NCBI GenBank assembly: GCA_963930645.1
Contig: OZ005660.1
Span: 242,796,836 to 242,860,835 of the forward strand
Direction of reading: 5' to 3'
DNA: 64,000 nucleotides
DNA from: Salticus scenicus
Taxonomy: Eukaryota; Arthropoda; Arachnida; Araneae; Salticidae
The translations under genes and the position numbers were made by a program. The notes below the pieces were generated by a model. That model was not told the DNA's origin and did no database searches. It was given only the letters and a program-made list of their open reading frames with translations. Each line of letters begins with the position of its first letter. The stretch's first letter is position 1. Below, one piece after another: positions 10,421 to 23,106 of the stretch.

Positions 10421-12300
10421 ATGATGAAAAAGAAGAATGATTATTGGAGACCTTATGGTGATTACAGGCCACTAAATTGACACATGCTGACAATTATCCA
10501 TTCCCTGTCTACAAGATTTTATGCAGCATTTAGAAGGTGGCACCATGTTTTCTACTCTAGACTTAAAGACAATCTACCATCAAATTCCTGTTTATCAATC
10601 GGACAGAAAAAATAGCAATATGCACACCTTTCTAACTCTTTGAATTTTCCCACAAGTCGTTTAAATTAAAGAATGCTGCAGAATCTTTTCAGTGCTTTAC
10701 ACATGCTGTTTAAAAAGTTTTGGACTTTGTTTTGTCAACATTTGTGATATTTTACTGGCTTCAAAATCCAAAAGGACTATTCGGAACACCTAAAAGAAGT
10801 TTTCAAACGCCTCTTGCAGTTTGACTTACCATAATTTAGTGAAGATAAGTCGCGGGCTATCTTTTAAAAAAAACTTTGATTTTTGGGGACTGCGGCTTAT
10901 CTGTCAGTGTGGACTATCTAATGATAATGCTAAATTACATTGTCCATACTTCTTGGAGCAGTTGATCTTCCCCAAAAACGGAAGTTTATTATTAGAGTTT
11001 CTAGAGCACTGATTCACGCTTATAATCTCTTATTTATTAACTAATAATTCCTTATTTTGATTAATTTGCATATACGTCTGGAGTTCGTCATCTTGTTCCC
11101 TTGTTTTTGATTTTTTGCATCGTATTTGTATACTGGCTTTAATTTTTTTTTTTTAATACAGTGCCTTTAAAAATAATTTATTACTTTTATTTATAATTAC
11201 TTACTTTTATGACTTTGTATATATGCCCGGATTCCCCCATCTTATTCCCGTGTTTCTCATATTTGTTGCATGACATCTGCATACTGGTATAGTTTGATTT
11301 TATTTTCTTTATACCGAATTATTTTTGAAGTAATTTATTATTTTCATTTATAGTTAATAATTTATTATTTTTACTAACTTGCGTAGATGTCAGAAGACTG
11401 ATATCTTTTTTTCCTTATTTATCTGTCACATCATTGTAACAATGCTTGCATAAGCCGTGGCTTACCTTCCGGTGCGGTTTATCTAAGAACACTGTTTTTT
11501 TTTTTTTTTTTTCGCATCATTTTAATAAGCTACGGCTTATATACACTAAATTACGGTAGTAATAAAATTTTTCTAAATGCAGTTTTGGTCAGTCAGAGCT
11601 AAATTTTTTAGGACACTCTGTTTCAGGTGAAGGTATAAAGCTAGCTGCAGAAAGAGTAAAAATCATCAATTTTGAAAAACCTAAAATAATCGAACAATTA
11701 AAATGCTTATTGGGCATGATTAATTTTTACCTCATGTTGCAAAATACCTAACCAAATATTTATCTAGCTTTAAAAAGATCTCTAATAAAACTGTTGACTG
11801 GACACAAGAAGTGTAAGAATCTTTTCTAAAATATAAAATGCACTTGGCAGATGCTGTTCAGGTAGCTCATCCATTAACATCAGTACCCTTGGCATTATTT
11901 GTGGATTCAATTGATTTTAAAATTGTGGCAGCAGCTCAATAAAAATTGACAATTCCTGGTAACCATTGGATTTCTTTTCATTAAAACTTAATCCCACACA
12001 ATAGCGGTACAATACCTATGACAGAGAACTGCTGGTTGCTTATTCTGCTGTGAAACTTTTTCATTAATTAATGAAAGGCAGACTATTCACATTTTTTTCT
12101 GATCACAAACATTTGTCATTTGCCTTGAATCGAAATTTTGAAAAAGCTTCACCGTGCTAAATAAGACATAAATTTCATTGCCAAGTTCACAACTAACATT
12201 TAACATATTCCTGGGTCTGAGAACATAGTGGCCAATGCATTGTCAAGATTAAATAGTTTATCTGTTCTATCAATCAATCACTATGAGGCAAATAGCATAA
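10421..12300 (+). pseudogene. Decayed gypsy-type pol (RT and RNase H), split by a MITE
   Basis: The part before 10827 shows Ty3/gypsy RT order across frames: 'DYWRPYGDYRPLN', then 'FSTLDLK' equivalents, then 'EHLKEVFKRLLQF'. After the insert it resumes with 'SELNFLGHSVSGEGIKLAAE' and then RNase H sequence: 'YDRELLVAYSAVKLF', 'FFSDHKHLSFALNRNFEKAS', and an 'H-I-S-G-S-E-N-V-V-A-N-A-L-S-R-L'-like end. Such a pol copies retroelement RNA and removes the template. Stops and frameshifts are frequent and no LTRs, protease or integrase were found, so this is an old fragment. An insertion at 10827-11558 interrupts it. Confidence 0.75.
10827..11558. mobile_element. MITE of about 730 bp inserted in the gypsy fragment
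   Basis: The left end reads TACCATAATTTAGTG. The reverse complement of the right end reads TACCGTAATTTAGTG, and similarity continues through 'ATAAG'. The insert splits gypsy RT homology that resumes on the other side. Inside are two to three diverged repeats of about 175-190 bp. No TSD was established and the superfamily is unknown. Confidence 0.6.
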
Positions 12301-12529
12301 GCTCAGAGGTGATGAACTATGCCAGATGATGAATTAACATCAACTTCTTGAAAACAAAATTTCTTCCAATTTTACTGTAAGTAAAGAGATTAATATTATT
12401 AAATACCATAAACACAGTGATTTATTTCTTTATTACTACTGTTTTCACATCCTAGATCAGGGACATCATAGAGTAAAGCTGTTTCTTCGTTTTTGAGATT
12501 TTTTACTTCATACTAATCCTGATTTTTCA

Positions 12530-14110
12530 AATGGATTTTGTGTTTCACACAGCTCAAAAATGAATGATCGTAGAATGTTGCAAATTTATATGTGTGACTG
12601 TTATGATGTCTAGTTGTACACCTGCAACTTTGGTTTAATACAAGTTCCCATTTCAGAGATATCAACGATTTTACACAAATTTTCGTGACATCTGTAAGTA
12701 TGTGTGTGTGTGTGTGTGGGGGGGGTATCATACATAACTCAAAAACGATTGGATGTAGAACGTTGCAAATTGGTATATAGGTTTGTTATACCATCTAGTT
12801 CTGCACTTGCCTTTTTGGACTTTCTGCGGTTTTCCGTTTTTGAGATATTTAGGAAAATTATATTCATAATGACCAAATATACAAAGGTGTTGGCCATTAT
12901 AGATGACCTACCATCATAGAGATTTCAAAAGAAGCTAATAATAGAGCCAATAATGATATTGTTATGAAAGATGAAGACATTTTTGCATGTAGAAAGTTAT
13001 GCTTAAAGACATAAGCAGGTTCTTGTTGACAAATGCATTTTATATAAGGAATATTTAGCCCGTAGATAGAGCCCGTAATGTAACTTGCATAACTCAATAA
13101 CAGTTGGACGTAAAGCGTTGTAAATTGGTATATAGTTTTTTATAGCATCAAGTTGTGTGCCTCCTTTTTTGGATTTTATATGATTTACCATTTTAGAGAT
13201 ATTTAAGAAAATTATAATATTATTCATAATGACCAAAAATACTAAGGTTTTGGCCATTATATATGACCAACCATCATAGAGATTTCAAAAGAAGCTAATG
13301 ATAGAGCTAGTAATGATATAGTTATGAAAGTGAGTAGAAAGTTACGCTTAAAGACATAAGCAGGTTCTTGTCGACGAATGCATTTCATTTTTAATGAATA
13401 TTCAGTCCGTAATTTTATTGTTGTGAAAGTTGTCAACATTTTAGTGTGTAGAAATCGATCCTTTAAGACAGAAGTAGGTTCTAGTCAACGAATGTATTTC
13501 ATTTAATGAATATTCAGCTCGTGGATAGAGCCTATAATGATATTGATAAAAAATGTTGTTGACATTTGTCATGTAGAAAGTAATTCTTCAAGAAAAATAA
13601 GCAAATTGTAGTCGACGAATGCACTTTATTTAATTAATATTCAGTAAACAGTTGAATAAATCTCTTTTTTGTGCTATAAAAATTAATATTCTTGAAACAA
13701 TCCAATGAAATGGTCATTTTTACTACAGAAATCAAATAAACATTGTTAAATACACTGCGGAGCATAAATTTTGCTAAATCAGGAACAACCGGATATTTCA
13801 AAGTCTGAATGGAATTTAAATTCATCGAGAGTATTGTTAGTGGTTTATGGAATTTTCAAGGTTTGAGAAACTAATGCGTCATTACAAAATTTCCAGAACT
13901 AGACTCCTATTGAGGTAAAGTTTCCAAATTTTATAAATCCCTTACTACCATTTTTCGCTACATTTGAATGCCTAGTTTGATGCTAAATAAAGTCCCACCT
14001 TCATGGAATTGAAAAAACTTTCATCTGTTTCCACTTTTACTGTAATACCATGTAGAAAGTAACATGTAAAGATATAGGCAAGTTTTAGTCTACAATCATC
14101 AATAATCGCT
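12530..14110 (+). repeat. Compound tandem array
   Basis: A sequence beginning 'ACTCAAAAACGATTGGATGT' recurs near 12548, 12736 and 13092. A second motif around 'GTAGAAAGTTATGCTTAAAG' recurs near 12990, 13345, 13450, 13570 and 14052. Spacing is irregular (about 115-360 bp), suggesting two interleaved monomers. A TG run and a G run lie at 12700-12726. No coding function is visible. Confidence 0.6.
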
Positions 14111-15728
14111 CTTTTTTTTATAGTCTTGTGAGGCATTTATAGGACTTTTGAAGAATTTAGTTTTGTGCAATAAACCAATGAATTTTTCCAGATTATTCCA
14201 GAAATCTGTTATTATTGAAGTTAGAGCTTCCAAACTTTGGCAACCCTAATCTACAAATTTTCATCAAATTCATTTGCGAAGTTGTCAGATTCGATGCCGA
14301 ATCACCAAATTCAATGCCAAGACCAAAAATCTACGCTGGCTACTAATTTGCAGTATGGCGAGATTAGCGATAAAATTTTGTGGAAAAATGTTGTTTCATG
14401 ATAGCCAGAAATCCTTTTTTTTTTTGCAATTTAATTACAAAAAAAAAAAAACTCCATGAGTATATGTGATAACACAAAAAGTGCCTTATAAAAATTTATA
14501 GGGATAATGAGAAAAATCCTCATAATCACATGCTACAGCCAAAACACATTTCAAGCATTACTTTTTACAGTGTGATCCAAAACATTTTGACGTTTGTTTA
14601 AATTTTTACTGGTCCCCTTTTCCTCTTCAGGACACAACTTTTTCTTAAATATGAGATATAACATGAGATATAACATGTTCTTTACACTACCAAAGTTTCC
14701 AAATGATTCCTAAGGAACTTTAGATATTTGACAAAACATCTGCATTTGAAATTATCTGAATGCTTATTGGTAGATAGTGCATTTTATGTTTGAATTATTA
14801 ACTGTATTCTGGAATTTTTCCAATATAGAACATTTAGAATCTTAAAGTATCTCAGGAAAATTCATTTTTGGTAGCTTTCCATACTGGTAGGTTCATTTTA
14901 TTTTGTAAGGAAAACTCTGACTAATTCTTTCATGCCATGTCTTCCTATAAGAGAGACTATGATAATATCTATACGTGTAATATAATGTAAAGATCATATT
15001 AGGTTTCAGTATTTGATAACTACATGTTAAAACAAACATACAGTTAGAATATATATTCATATAAAAAGTGTCAAATTTTTATTTTAAAGTATTAATGACA
15101 AATTAATCTGAACCATTTAATATAACAGATAGATTATTTTGTTTTTAACAACTCTGATCAAAATTAACACTATTCTTTTCCTATGGATTAGAGAAAAAAG
15201 AATAATTTTAATCAATTTATATATCTTTTTTTTTTTTTTTTTTTTTTTTGAGGAACAATTGTTTAAACTCTTCTATTTCAAAATTTTTCTGCAATTAAAT
15301 TCAGATTCGTAACTAAGATTGAATTCACAATGTATATAAAATTTGGAATTAACTATAAATCAATTTTTCTTGGTAAATTATTTTTCATTGTTCAAAAAGC
15401 ACTATGTTAATTATATGCATATAAGTTAGTTATCTGCCAATAATATGCATTTACTTTGAAAGTAATTAATTTAGCAGATTTGTTTAAGTATTCTTGTCCT
15501 TTTTTAAAATATCTGTATAAACTTAACAAACCAAATAGTTAAAAGGATTTGAAAGGAAACAAAAAAGTTAGGTACATTTTAGTTTTAAGAAATTATTACT
15601 GTTGTATCTAATTAACAATATTAAAATATCTATTTACAATATATTTGATATTATCTTATATGTCCTATATGAATAAATATCCTTTATAATGATAAAATTC
15701 AGTAACTACAGCAGTCCTATGTTATTTT

Positions 15729-15760
<32 letters not shown>

Positions 15761-15950
15761 GTGGGTCAGTTATTTCTAGAAGTATATCAGATATTTCTTA
15801 TTTGGTAACTTTTTTCTCTTTCTGAACATAATGTTAGTTCGTTAGTATTCACTTTTCTTGTTCTATAAGTAGCAATGACTATCATTCTTTTAGCTGGGAC
15901 CAAAAAATATAGATTTGGAAATTGTTTTGACTACAAAGGGAATAGAAAGG
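14111..15950. other. Non-coding AT-rich sequence
   Basis: Long T runs lie at about 15225-15249 and 15730-15757. No supported exon or element. Confidence 0.5.
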
Positions 15951-16012
15951 GAATTTTATTGACTATAGAAAGGGAATACTATAGAAAGGGAATATATTGA
16001 CTATAGAAAGGG
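15930..16012 (+). repeat. Short tandem repeat around GACTATAGAAAGGGAA
   Basis: The unit 'GACTATAGAAAGGGAA' and variants recur four to five times, directly abutting the perfect palindrome at 16013-16062, whose arm contains the related 'TTGACTACAAAG'. Confidence 0.7.
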
Positions 16013-16062
16013 AATTTTATTGACTACAAAGTTAAAAAGTTAACTTTGTAGTCAATAAAATT
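16013..16062. repeat. Perfect 23-bp-arm palindrome with 4-nt loop
   Basis: Arms at 16013-16035 and 16040-16062 are exact reverse complements separated by AAAG. Such a hairpin can extrude in DNA or fold in RNA. It adjoins a tandem repeat sharing part of the arm sequence, which suggests a template-switch origin. Confidence 0.8.
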
Positions 16063-17150
16063 AACTCCATTTCGATTAGTAAATAGAATTTTAATAAAGT
16101 TCCATCTTTCGACAATTAAAAATTCTGATATATTTTATATTTATTATTTGAATTTAAAATTTTATTGAAACAATAAAGAAAGCTACTTAAAATTTAAAAT
16201 ATTAGTAATATAATAAAACTTGTAGTGCATTTAAATCTCTCCAACATTGTTGTATACCAAACAATATAATACTCATCATTTTTAAATTGTAAACTTTTAT
16301 TTATCCTCATTATTTGAAATTGATTAATTTTCACAGTTGAAAAACTGATGTAGATTATATTATTGCAATCATGTTAAGAAAACATTTTAAATTTGTAACA
16401 ATATATTGTTATAAACTTTTATGTACCTAAAAGCTTTTGACCTGAATTGTACTGAAACTTTTTTTCACATTGAAACTATTTTGTGTGTGAAATATTGAAA
16501 TGTAAACCAATTTTGTATGTAATTATTTGATGAATAAAATCTTTTATTATGTAACAGTGTCAATTTAACTTTATCATTGTTAATTACACACTGTCCTCAG
16601 TTACTTAGCAATAATTTTTTTTATAATGTTTTTATCTCATTAGATGTGTTATTTTGAAATGAAAATTTATTAAATATTCTGGGTTGTTTATAAAAGGCTT
16701 TCTTGTAAATGTTTGAATTGTGATCTATCAAATCTAAAAATTTTAGGGTTAAACTTTAACTGTTTTTTGTTTGTTTCTTGTTTTATTAAAAATGTAGTTA
16801 TCAATTTTTCCTTATTGCATCGTGAAAAATCCATTATTTTAGTATATTATAAAGAACTTACAGTTTATTACAGTTTTTCCCCTTAGGCGCACCCCTCAAT
16901 CACTTAGAGGGTTAAATTGCATCCATAAGATGCAACATCATAAGACACATTTTGCTAAAATACACACAGACAAATAGTCAATTTCTGAAAATGGGCGAAT
17001 CGTATGTATGATATCTAAAAACATGTAAATTCATCAAAAACCAGAAGTCGAAAATTTTCACTAATACTTCTTTCTACATTATTTTATACAACAGTGCCTC
17101 TTACCAGTTAAAATGAACAAAAATTTAATATATCTTCTCAAAATTACCAT
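16063..17150. other. Non-coding AT-rich sequence
   Basis: No supported exon. A small hairpin (TTGCATC...GATGCAA) lies near 16916-16937. Confidence 0.45.
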
Positions 17151-17900
17151 TTATGTATGCAGTTCTGTGCAGTTTTCACAAATAGATGTTGAGATCCGAG
17201 AAACCACAAAGTAATACCAGCACCACTTTTTAGCCTATATATACTAAAAATAAAACACTTCTTTATTATGAGACACATAATTTAATTAAAATTTATATAT
17301 GGAAACATTTAAAAATATTGACATTTCGAAATTTGCTCATATTTCAACAGCAGTATTAAAATAACATTTTTATAAACTTACTCATACACTCAAAGAAATT
17401 ATTATAGTAAAACTGAGTATTGTGTTGGCAAAGTTAAAGAAGTTTTTTCTTTTTAATGCATATTAATGAGATGGTATGGTGTTTGTATATATACCAAAAT
17501 TCAATAAGAATAATTTTTCATACTATATATCTCACACTGGGTTTAGTGCATTTATATAAATTAGAAGCTGAGATATAGCTTTTGCATAAATTGAAAATCA
17601 TGCAGAATAGCAGCACCACCTGTCGTTCAATATGCACTCTGAGTAAAACAGCATAGTTTTAACTAATATCTGTCTCATGTACTGAGCAAATGAAATCAAG
17701 CAAATGGTTCATGTATAGATCAGTACAAGAGAGTTCAAATACATTACATCTGTGGACGAAATTTTCAGTGTAATACCTATAAGCTGCCCTAAAAAAAGGA
17801 ATGAACATATGTATTTTTTATACGCATAAAAGCATGTTTTGTGTAGATTGTAGTAAAGAAACCATTCATTTATAGTCAAAGTATTTGGATTTACTGGGAC
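17150..17900. other. Non-coding; weak duplicated 'CAGCACCAC' blocks
   Basis: Two blocks ending in 'AGCACCAC' near 17218 and 17610 share some flanking words ('GTGCA', 'GAGAT'), suggesting a diverged repeat of about 390 bp. No ORF was recognised. Confidence 0.35.
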
Positions 17901-17989
17901 TATAATTAGAAATTGCTGGAAGTATATTTCATTTTGTTATGCGTTTTTCCATGTAGGACTAAATTTAAGTAGACAATATGATGTGTATG

Positions 17990-18640
17990 TACGAGGGCAG
18001 TTTGATAAGTCCATGACCTTAAAAAAGGTGGCACTCTGATCGCACTCTTATGTATTCAATTTATTATTATCTGCAGCAACATTTGTCAAATTTGCAGACT
18101 ATATTTTAAATACATTGTGTTCTATTGGATTCAAAAGCAAACAATTGGCATGTTTGTTTTGATTATGGAGAAAAAAGAATTTCATGTGTTGATAAAAACA
18201 TTATTTTTTGCACAGACAAACAATTACCAAAACTGAAGAAAAGTTGAAAAAATATTATGGGGACTTCATCACATGGTATGGTTCACATGTGGCTTACGGA
18301 ATTTTATTGTGGCCTTACAAGCACAACAGATGCAGAGCGTTCTGGACATACAACTGAGATCACGAATGAAGAAATGGTCAACAATATCCATGATATTGTG
18401 TTAGAAAACTGCCATATGAAAGTGTGTGAGATAGCTAAGAAGGTAAACATTTCAAATGAACATGTATTCAATATCTTGCATGAACATTTGGACATGAAAA
18501 AGTTATCAGCAAGGTGGGTGCGGCGATTGCTAATATTGGATCAAAAGTGGACTCGTGTAACCATTTCAAAGCAGTGTTTAGACAAGTTAGAGCGCAATTC
18601 AAGCATAACTTTTTTACAACTTTTTAAATGAAAATAAATT
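17990..18640 (+). pseudogene. 3'-truncated mariner element with transposase N-terminus
   Basis: A mariner-type terminus TACGAGGGCAGTTTGATAAG starts at 17990, after host TG. An ATG at 18164 starts MEKKEF, and after frameshifts the frame 18257-18631 carries the transposase DNA-binding region: 'GLTSTTDAERSGH', 'EIAKKVNISNEHVFNILHEH', 'LDMKKLSARWVRRLL'. These are the two helix-turn-helix units and linker motif that bind the TIRs. Only about the first 125 of roughly 345 residues are present. The catalytic D,D34D domain and the right TIR are absent, so the copy is inactive. Confidence 0.85.
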
Positions 18641-18939
18641 TCACAAACACGCATGTGCAGTCTATATGACAGTTTTCCAAGTTTAAAAATTTTTATAAAA
18701 AACTAATAGAAATTCATAAAAGCTTGGAAAAGTTGTATTTTGTGTTCTTATGAAAATACGAAAAAAAAGGAAGTTATGGATAGTTATGCTCTTCTAAAAA
18801 TTCAGTGTGGTTAAATAGACTGTACGTCTGTGTTTAAGCTTACAGTCACCTCTTACCTACTTATTTGAAGAGGGTTTGAAAATTGTGTGTAACAGAGAAT
18901 TATGCATAACAGAGACCTTTTCATTTTCTAACTTTTAAT

Positions 18940-19140
18940 GCAAGTTGTTAGTCTGCTAGCCCAATTTTCAGGGAGCTGACTTCTAAAACAGCAGGTCCCA
19001 GGTTTGAATTCCAGGGATGGATGCTTATGTATTTAAATTAAATGTTCTTATGATAAAAACTAAAACTTTTGTAGCCTGGATTATTTGAGATTATGTTGTA
19101 CTCAAGACAAGCAAAAATCTCAATATTTATCGAACAAGCA
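18940..19140 (+). repeat. Old copy of the tRNA-derived SINE
   Basis: A degenerate B box, GGTTTGAATTCC (19001-19012), follows 'CAGCAGGTCCCA'. The body then parallels the SINE at 26324-26550 ('GGATTATTTGAGATTAT', 'CTCAAGACAAGCA', 'AATCTCAATA'). Divergence suggests an older insertion, and target duplications are no longer clear. Confidence 0.65.
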
Positions 19141-19253
19141 TATTAATGTGAGTTATACATTATAAGAGACAAAAATATTTTTAAATATCATATTATGCTT
19201 AGCAACATTTATGTGTTCGTACAAGTTAAAACATGTAATATTATAGTACTTAA

Positions 19254-19614
19254 CACATTGAGCACCATGTCAGCCATTCTAGACATTTTGTCATATATCT
19301 CTAAGTACTGAAGGAATCATTTTGAAACTTTAGGAGTGTGCAGAACATGTTATACTTCAAACATTTCAGTGAAAGTTTTACCCCAAAAGTAAAAGCAGTA
19401 CCAATAAAAAATTAAAATGTTGAGCACCCTGTCAGCCATCGGTGGCTGACAGTGTTAAATATGATATAAAGTCGTGTCAACCATCGCTGGCAGATATAAA
19501 ATAGAATATAAAACTAAAAATATTTATTAAAAATTTGCTTAATTTTTATTTATGACAGGAGGAATCATTATGGAATTTTAATGGATTTTAAGAATTTGTG
19601 TGGTGCTCAACGTG
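19254..19614. mobile_element. piggyBac-like MITE
   Basis: TTAA lies on both sides (19250-19253 and 19615-19618). Termini are CACATTGAGCACCA and, reverse-complemented, CACGTTGAGCACCA. The 361-bp interior contains a TGTCAGCCATCGGTGGCTGACA-like palindrome near 19427-19452 and no transposase. Confidence 0.8.
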
Positions 19615-19697
19615 TTAAAGTCTTTAAATTTGCAGTTTTATTCACTTTTAAATCAAATAAAAGTTCTTAAAAAAAGTTTTTTAATAGAATGGTTTTA

Positions 19698-19923
19698 CAG
19701 GGTTATCCTAAAAAGTGGAAAATAAGGAAAATTGTGGTCAGCTTGAAGGAAAATAAATAAATAAATAAAATTTGAAATGCATACAAAAATGAGTGGTTTC
19801 TTTTTGTTCAGGAGTGAACTTTCCTTTATCAACATTCAATGTTTTTTAAATTTGATTTTTTTCTTCAAGCTGACCACTATTTTTCAAAAATTGTCTTATT
19901 TTCTACTTTTTATAGCACCTCTA
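19698..19923. mobile_element. Fold-back MITE, possibly Tc1/mariner-type
   Basis: The left end reads CAGGGTTATCCTAAAAAGT. The right end reverse-complemented shares 'TAAAAAGTAGAAAATAAG' and 'GTGGTCAGCTTGAAG' with the left arm. Flanking TA dinucleotides are compatible with Tc1/mariner duplication but are uninformative in AT-rich DNA. Confidence 0.55.
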
Positions 19924-19994
19924 TAAAAGCATTCTGCTGTTATTATTTTACTTTTATTTTCTTTTTATTTATGTAACTAAAAAGCTTTTCTAAA

Positions 19995-20275
19995 ACTCTG
20001 GAACCTTCTAGAAAATTCTGGAAACTAAATTTTTTCTAGAAGGTTCCATGAAGTTTCTAGACCTTTCCACGAAGTTTCCAGAAGATTCCATGAAATTTCA
20101 ATTCCATGAAAATTCTAGAAGATTCCCTGAATTTATTAGATGTTTTCACAAAAGTTCGACTTTTTTATGAAGTTGTTGATGTTTCTAGAAGATTCCCTGA
20201 AGTTTTTAGATGTTTTCACAAAAGTTCCAGACCTTTCTATGAAGTTTCTTGAAGTTTCTACAAAATTTTTAGTCT
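19995..20275. repeat. Array of heat-shock-element-like pentamers
   Basis: Contiguous alternating GAA/TTC units at 2-nt spacing occur at 20001-20023 (GAA, TTC, GAA, TTC, GAA). This is five perfect units of the heat-shock-factor element nGAAnnTTCn. Further TTCnnGAAnnTTC triples follow at 20034-20046 and in later copies. The stretch is an imperfect tandem repeat based on 'TTCTAGAAGATTCCATGAAG'. HSF binding is an inference from consensus; the array lies within the long carrier intron. Confidence 0.6.
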
Positions 20276-22430
20276 TTACCAGAAAGTTTTATTAAGATTC
20301 TACATTAAATTCATATGAAAGAAAATTGATGTCAAACTGATTTAATTTAAGAGCATTCTATAAAAATACATTAAATTTATAATCTCATTTTAAATACGAT
20401 AAACAATTGTACTTAGATTTTTTTATAAAAAGGTGCTAATTAGCCTTTTATAAAAAAGCAATAAATAACTAATGTTAATAAAATATTTTATTTGATATCA
20501 GTTGCATCATTATTATCATTGCTTTATTCATTGTTATCATTAAAGTTATTAGTACTTATACTATTTTTTTTCTTCCTGCAATAGAATAACTTGTGCATCA
20601 CATGACTAAATACAACCTGCTTTTCTAAAAGCTCTGTGACACAACTTTTCGGCCAATTTTTGAGCAGACTTTTCTGATTTGAGCCAATTTTATGGTTAAG
20701 ATCACCTCATCGCCTAGTGTGTTAGTGTTTGAAAGTATACAGATTTTTTTCTGGTTAGTCATAATTTTTTCCACATGCAATTTATCTTATAATTAACGAA
20801 ACAGAAGAAAGCTTTTTATATGCTCCAAGAGAAGAATGATAAGCACATATGCTGAACACAGTGAAAAGCAGTTTTTAAAGCAATCTGATAAACATTTGCA
20901 ATCCTTTGTTGGATTTCAGCCTACAGAAATTGGAAGAAAATTTGAATCAAATGGAAGTTGTGTGCAAAACGTTCTGCTGTTCAATAACACTATAAAGCAG
21001 TTAGAAAGGGTTGTTACTCTAATCCATGATCAAACCAGCAACAAAATTTATTTTATTTATTTATTTTTTAATTCAATGAAATAAAAACTCAGCTAAATAT
21101 TTTAATATAGGTTTTTACAGGCAGGATTTGCCAGTTGTGGTAATTTTGTGTATGACTGAGAGAGATTGTTTAATATTGCATTTATAAGTAAAAGATCTAT
21201 AGCATTATTCTCTTCCTTGTGTCAGGCCCTTATAAAATTTGTGTATAACTGAGAGATACATATAAATAAGAAGGTCACAGTATATGTTGAAAGAGGTGAA
21301 GGAAAATATGTGTGATATTGAGTTCTGAGATACTATACAAATGATGAACAAAGATGGATAAATGCATCTTTATTAATTACTTAAAATAAAAATGGTTATT
21401 TGTTTTAATGTATAAATTAGAGACATTATAATTTTTAAAGATTTAAAATGTATTAGTTATGATGACTTCTGTTGAAACAAAATATTTTTTGTATGATTGC
21501 TATGCATGATTTTGATGAGGATGCTGCTTTTAGAGAATTTACAGGCTCTTGGTCAAACTATATATTTTGTTTCACCAGTTATCAATGTGCAGATAAGTAA
21601 AAGCAGTCCCCCCCCCCCCCAATTATGATATGAAACTTGGTAATCTAGAAAAGGAAAGCCTATTTATGCAAAACATTCATTATTTTACCTATCTTTTAGA
21701 AATTTATCCTTTTAAGAACATGGGCAATTTAAAGTAACATAAAAACATGGTGGCATACTCTGTATGCCAGTGCTTTTTAAAGCTCAAATATCACTTTTTA
21801 AAGATATTTATGTTTAGTTGAAAAAATAATGATAAATATTAGATTAAAAGAAACTAACTTACATAAAATGAATTTGATCAAAATGCAAAAACCTTAATTT
21901 TCTGGAATGTACAGTTATTTTTCGACTAAGTGGCATATGCAATATAGCTTCCATGTTCTGAAGAATATTTTAGCATAAATTAATGCATTGTTATCTTTAT
22001 TTCCTGCAATCAAGAAAATAAAACAGGGCAAAAAATTTCATATTTTTTTCAAAGAATATATATAACACTACATTGCTGTCAACACAGTTAAATTAGCTCT
22101 TTAAAAAAAAGAGAGAGAATTTAGCAATGATAGAATATAATTGTTTTCAACTGGTATTTTCCAAACTGACTATATATTTTCTGCAAAGACATGTTGTACT
22201 CATTCCTATCAGGTTTCCTCTGCATATCATCAGTACAGATTAGAGAAAATGATCGTTATGAATTTGAATGAGGATGCGTTACTATTCTCATATATTGATT
22301 ATGAATGATGCAATTTTTTTAAGGGGCAGGGTAGTGGTAAGTGTTTATTAATCAGAATTCTCTTTGGAAATAGCTGATCAAATATTACACCTCTACAATC
22401 TAGATTGCTTTATTAAAAAAAAAAAAAAAA
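20276..22430. other. Non-coding AT-rich sequence
   Basis: An 82-codon open frame at 20836-21084 has no recognisable motif and I do not call it a gene. A poly(C) run lies near 21608-21620. Nothing else was supported. Confidence 0.45.
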
Positions 22431-22482
22431 GTTTTTACATTACGTTAATAATACTTCACACTATTAATGTAATGTAAAGGAA
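22431..22482. repeat. Short hairpin
   Basis: TTTACATTACGTTAATA is followed, after about 12 nt, by TATTAATGTAATGTAAA, with one mismatch. A possible remnant of a MITE end pair. Confidence 0.6.
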
Positions 22483-23106
22483 TCTATTTTAAATAAAAAC
22501 TCTTACAAAGATAATATAAATATGAGCATTTTATAATATCCAGTTTTCAGATATGTTCAAGATGTATCGAATTTTCTGTCATTTCCAGATTTTTGAAAAG
22601 GCCATGGCACTTTGTGGAAAACATTTTTATATTTACAAAGAATACAAGTAGAGAATGAAGAATTTTTCAGATGAATAATGATAATTTCAAATGTCTGTAT
22701 GTAAAATTAATAAAATAATGTAGTGAAAATGTAGTTAAAAAGAATTATTGTTTTATATTAAATTAACATGATTTAAAAAAATACATATTTAGTGCATGTA
22801 TTAATTTTATATGTACAATATAAATGTTTAATGTATGTAAAATATATATTAGAATCTATTAAAAAGTGTTTTCAATGAGTTAGTAAAACTGGAGCATGTT
22901 GATTAGTAGTAATGACTCAGGATGATTAGACACTAGATGCAAGGAAATTGACTTTTCCATATAGAGTGTTATGAGCATAGTAAATACTTTAAGACCTTAA
23001 TGAAATATCTAATAAAAATAAACCTTATAAAAACTGTTTAAAAATATATTTAATTCCAGCTTTGATTCTTAAAATAATAATTCTGAACAAATATACCATA
23101 TTTAAA

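Noticed and set aside
12700..12726. TG/G run as a regulatory element
   Set aside because: A simple microsatellite inside a tandem array; no support for function.
20836..21084. 82-codon ATG frame on + strand
   Set aside because: No recognisable motif, no splice context, and AT-driven composition at its end. Left as unassigned rather than called a gene.
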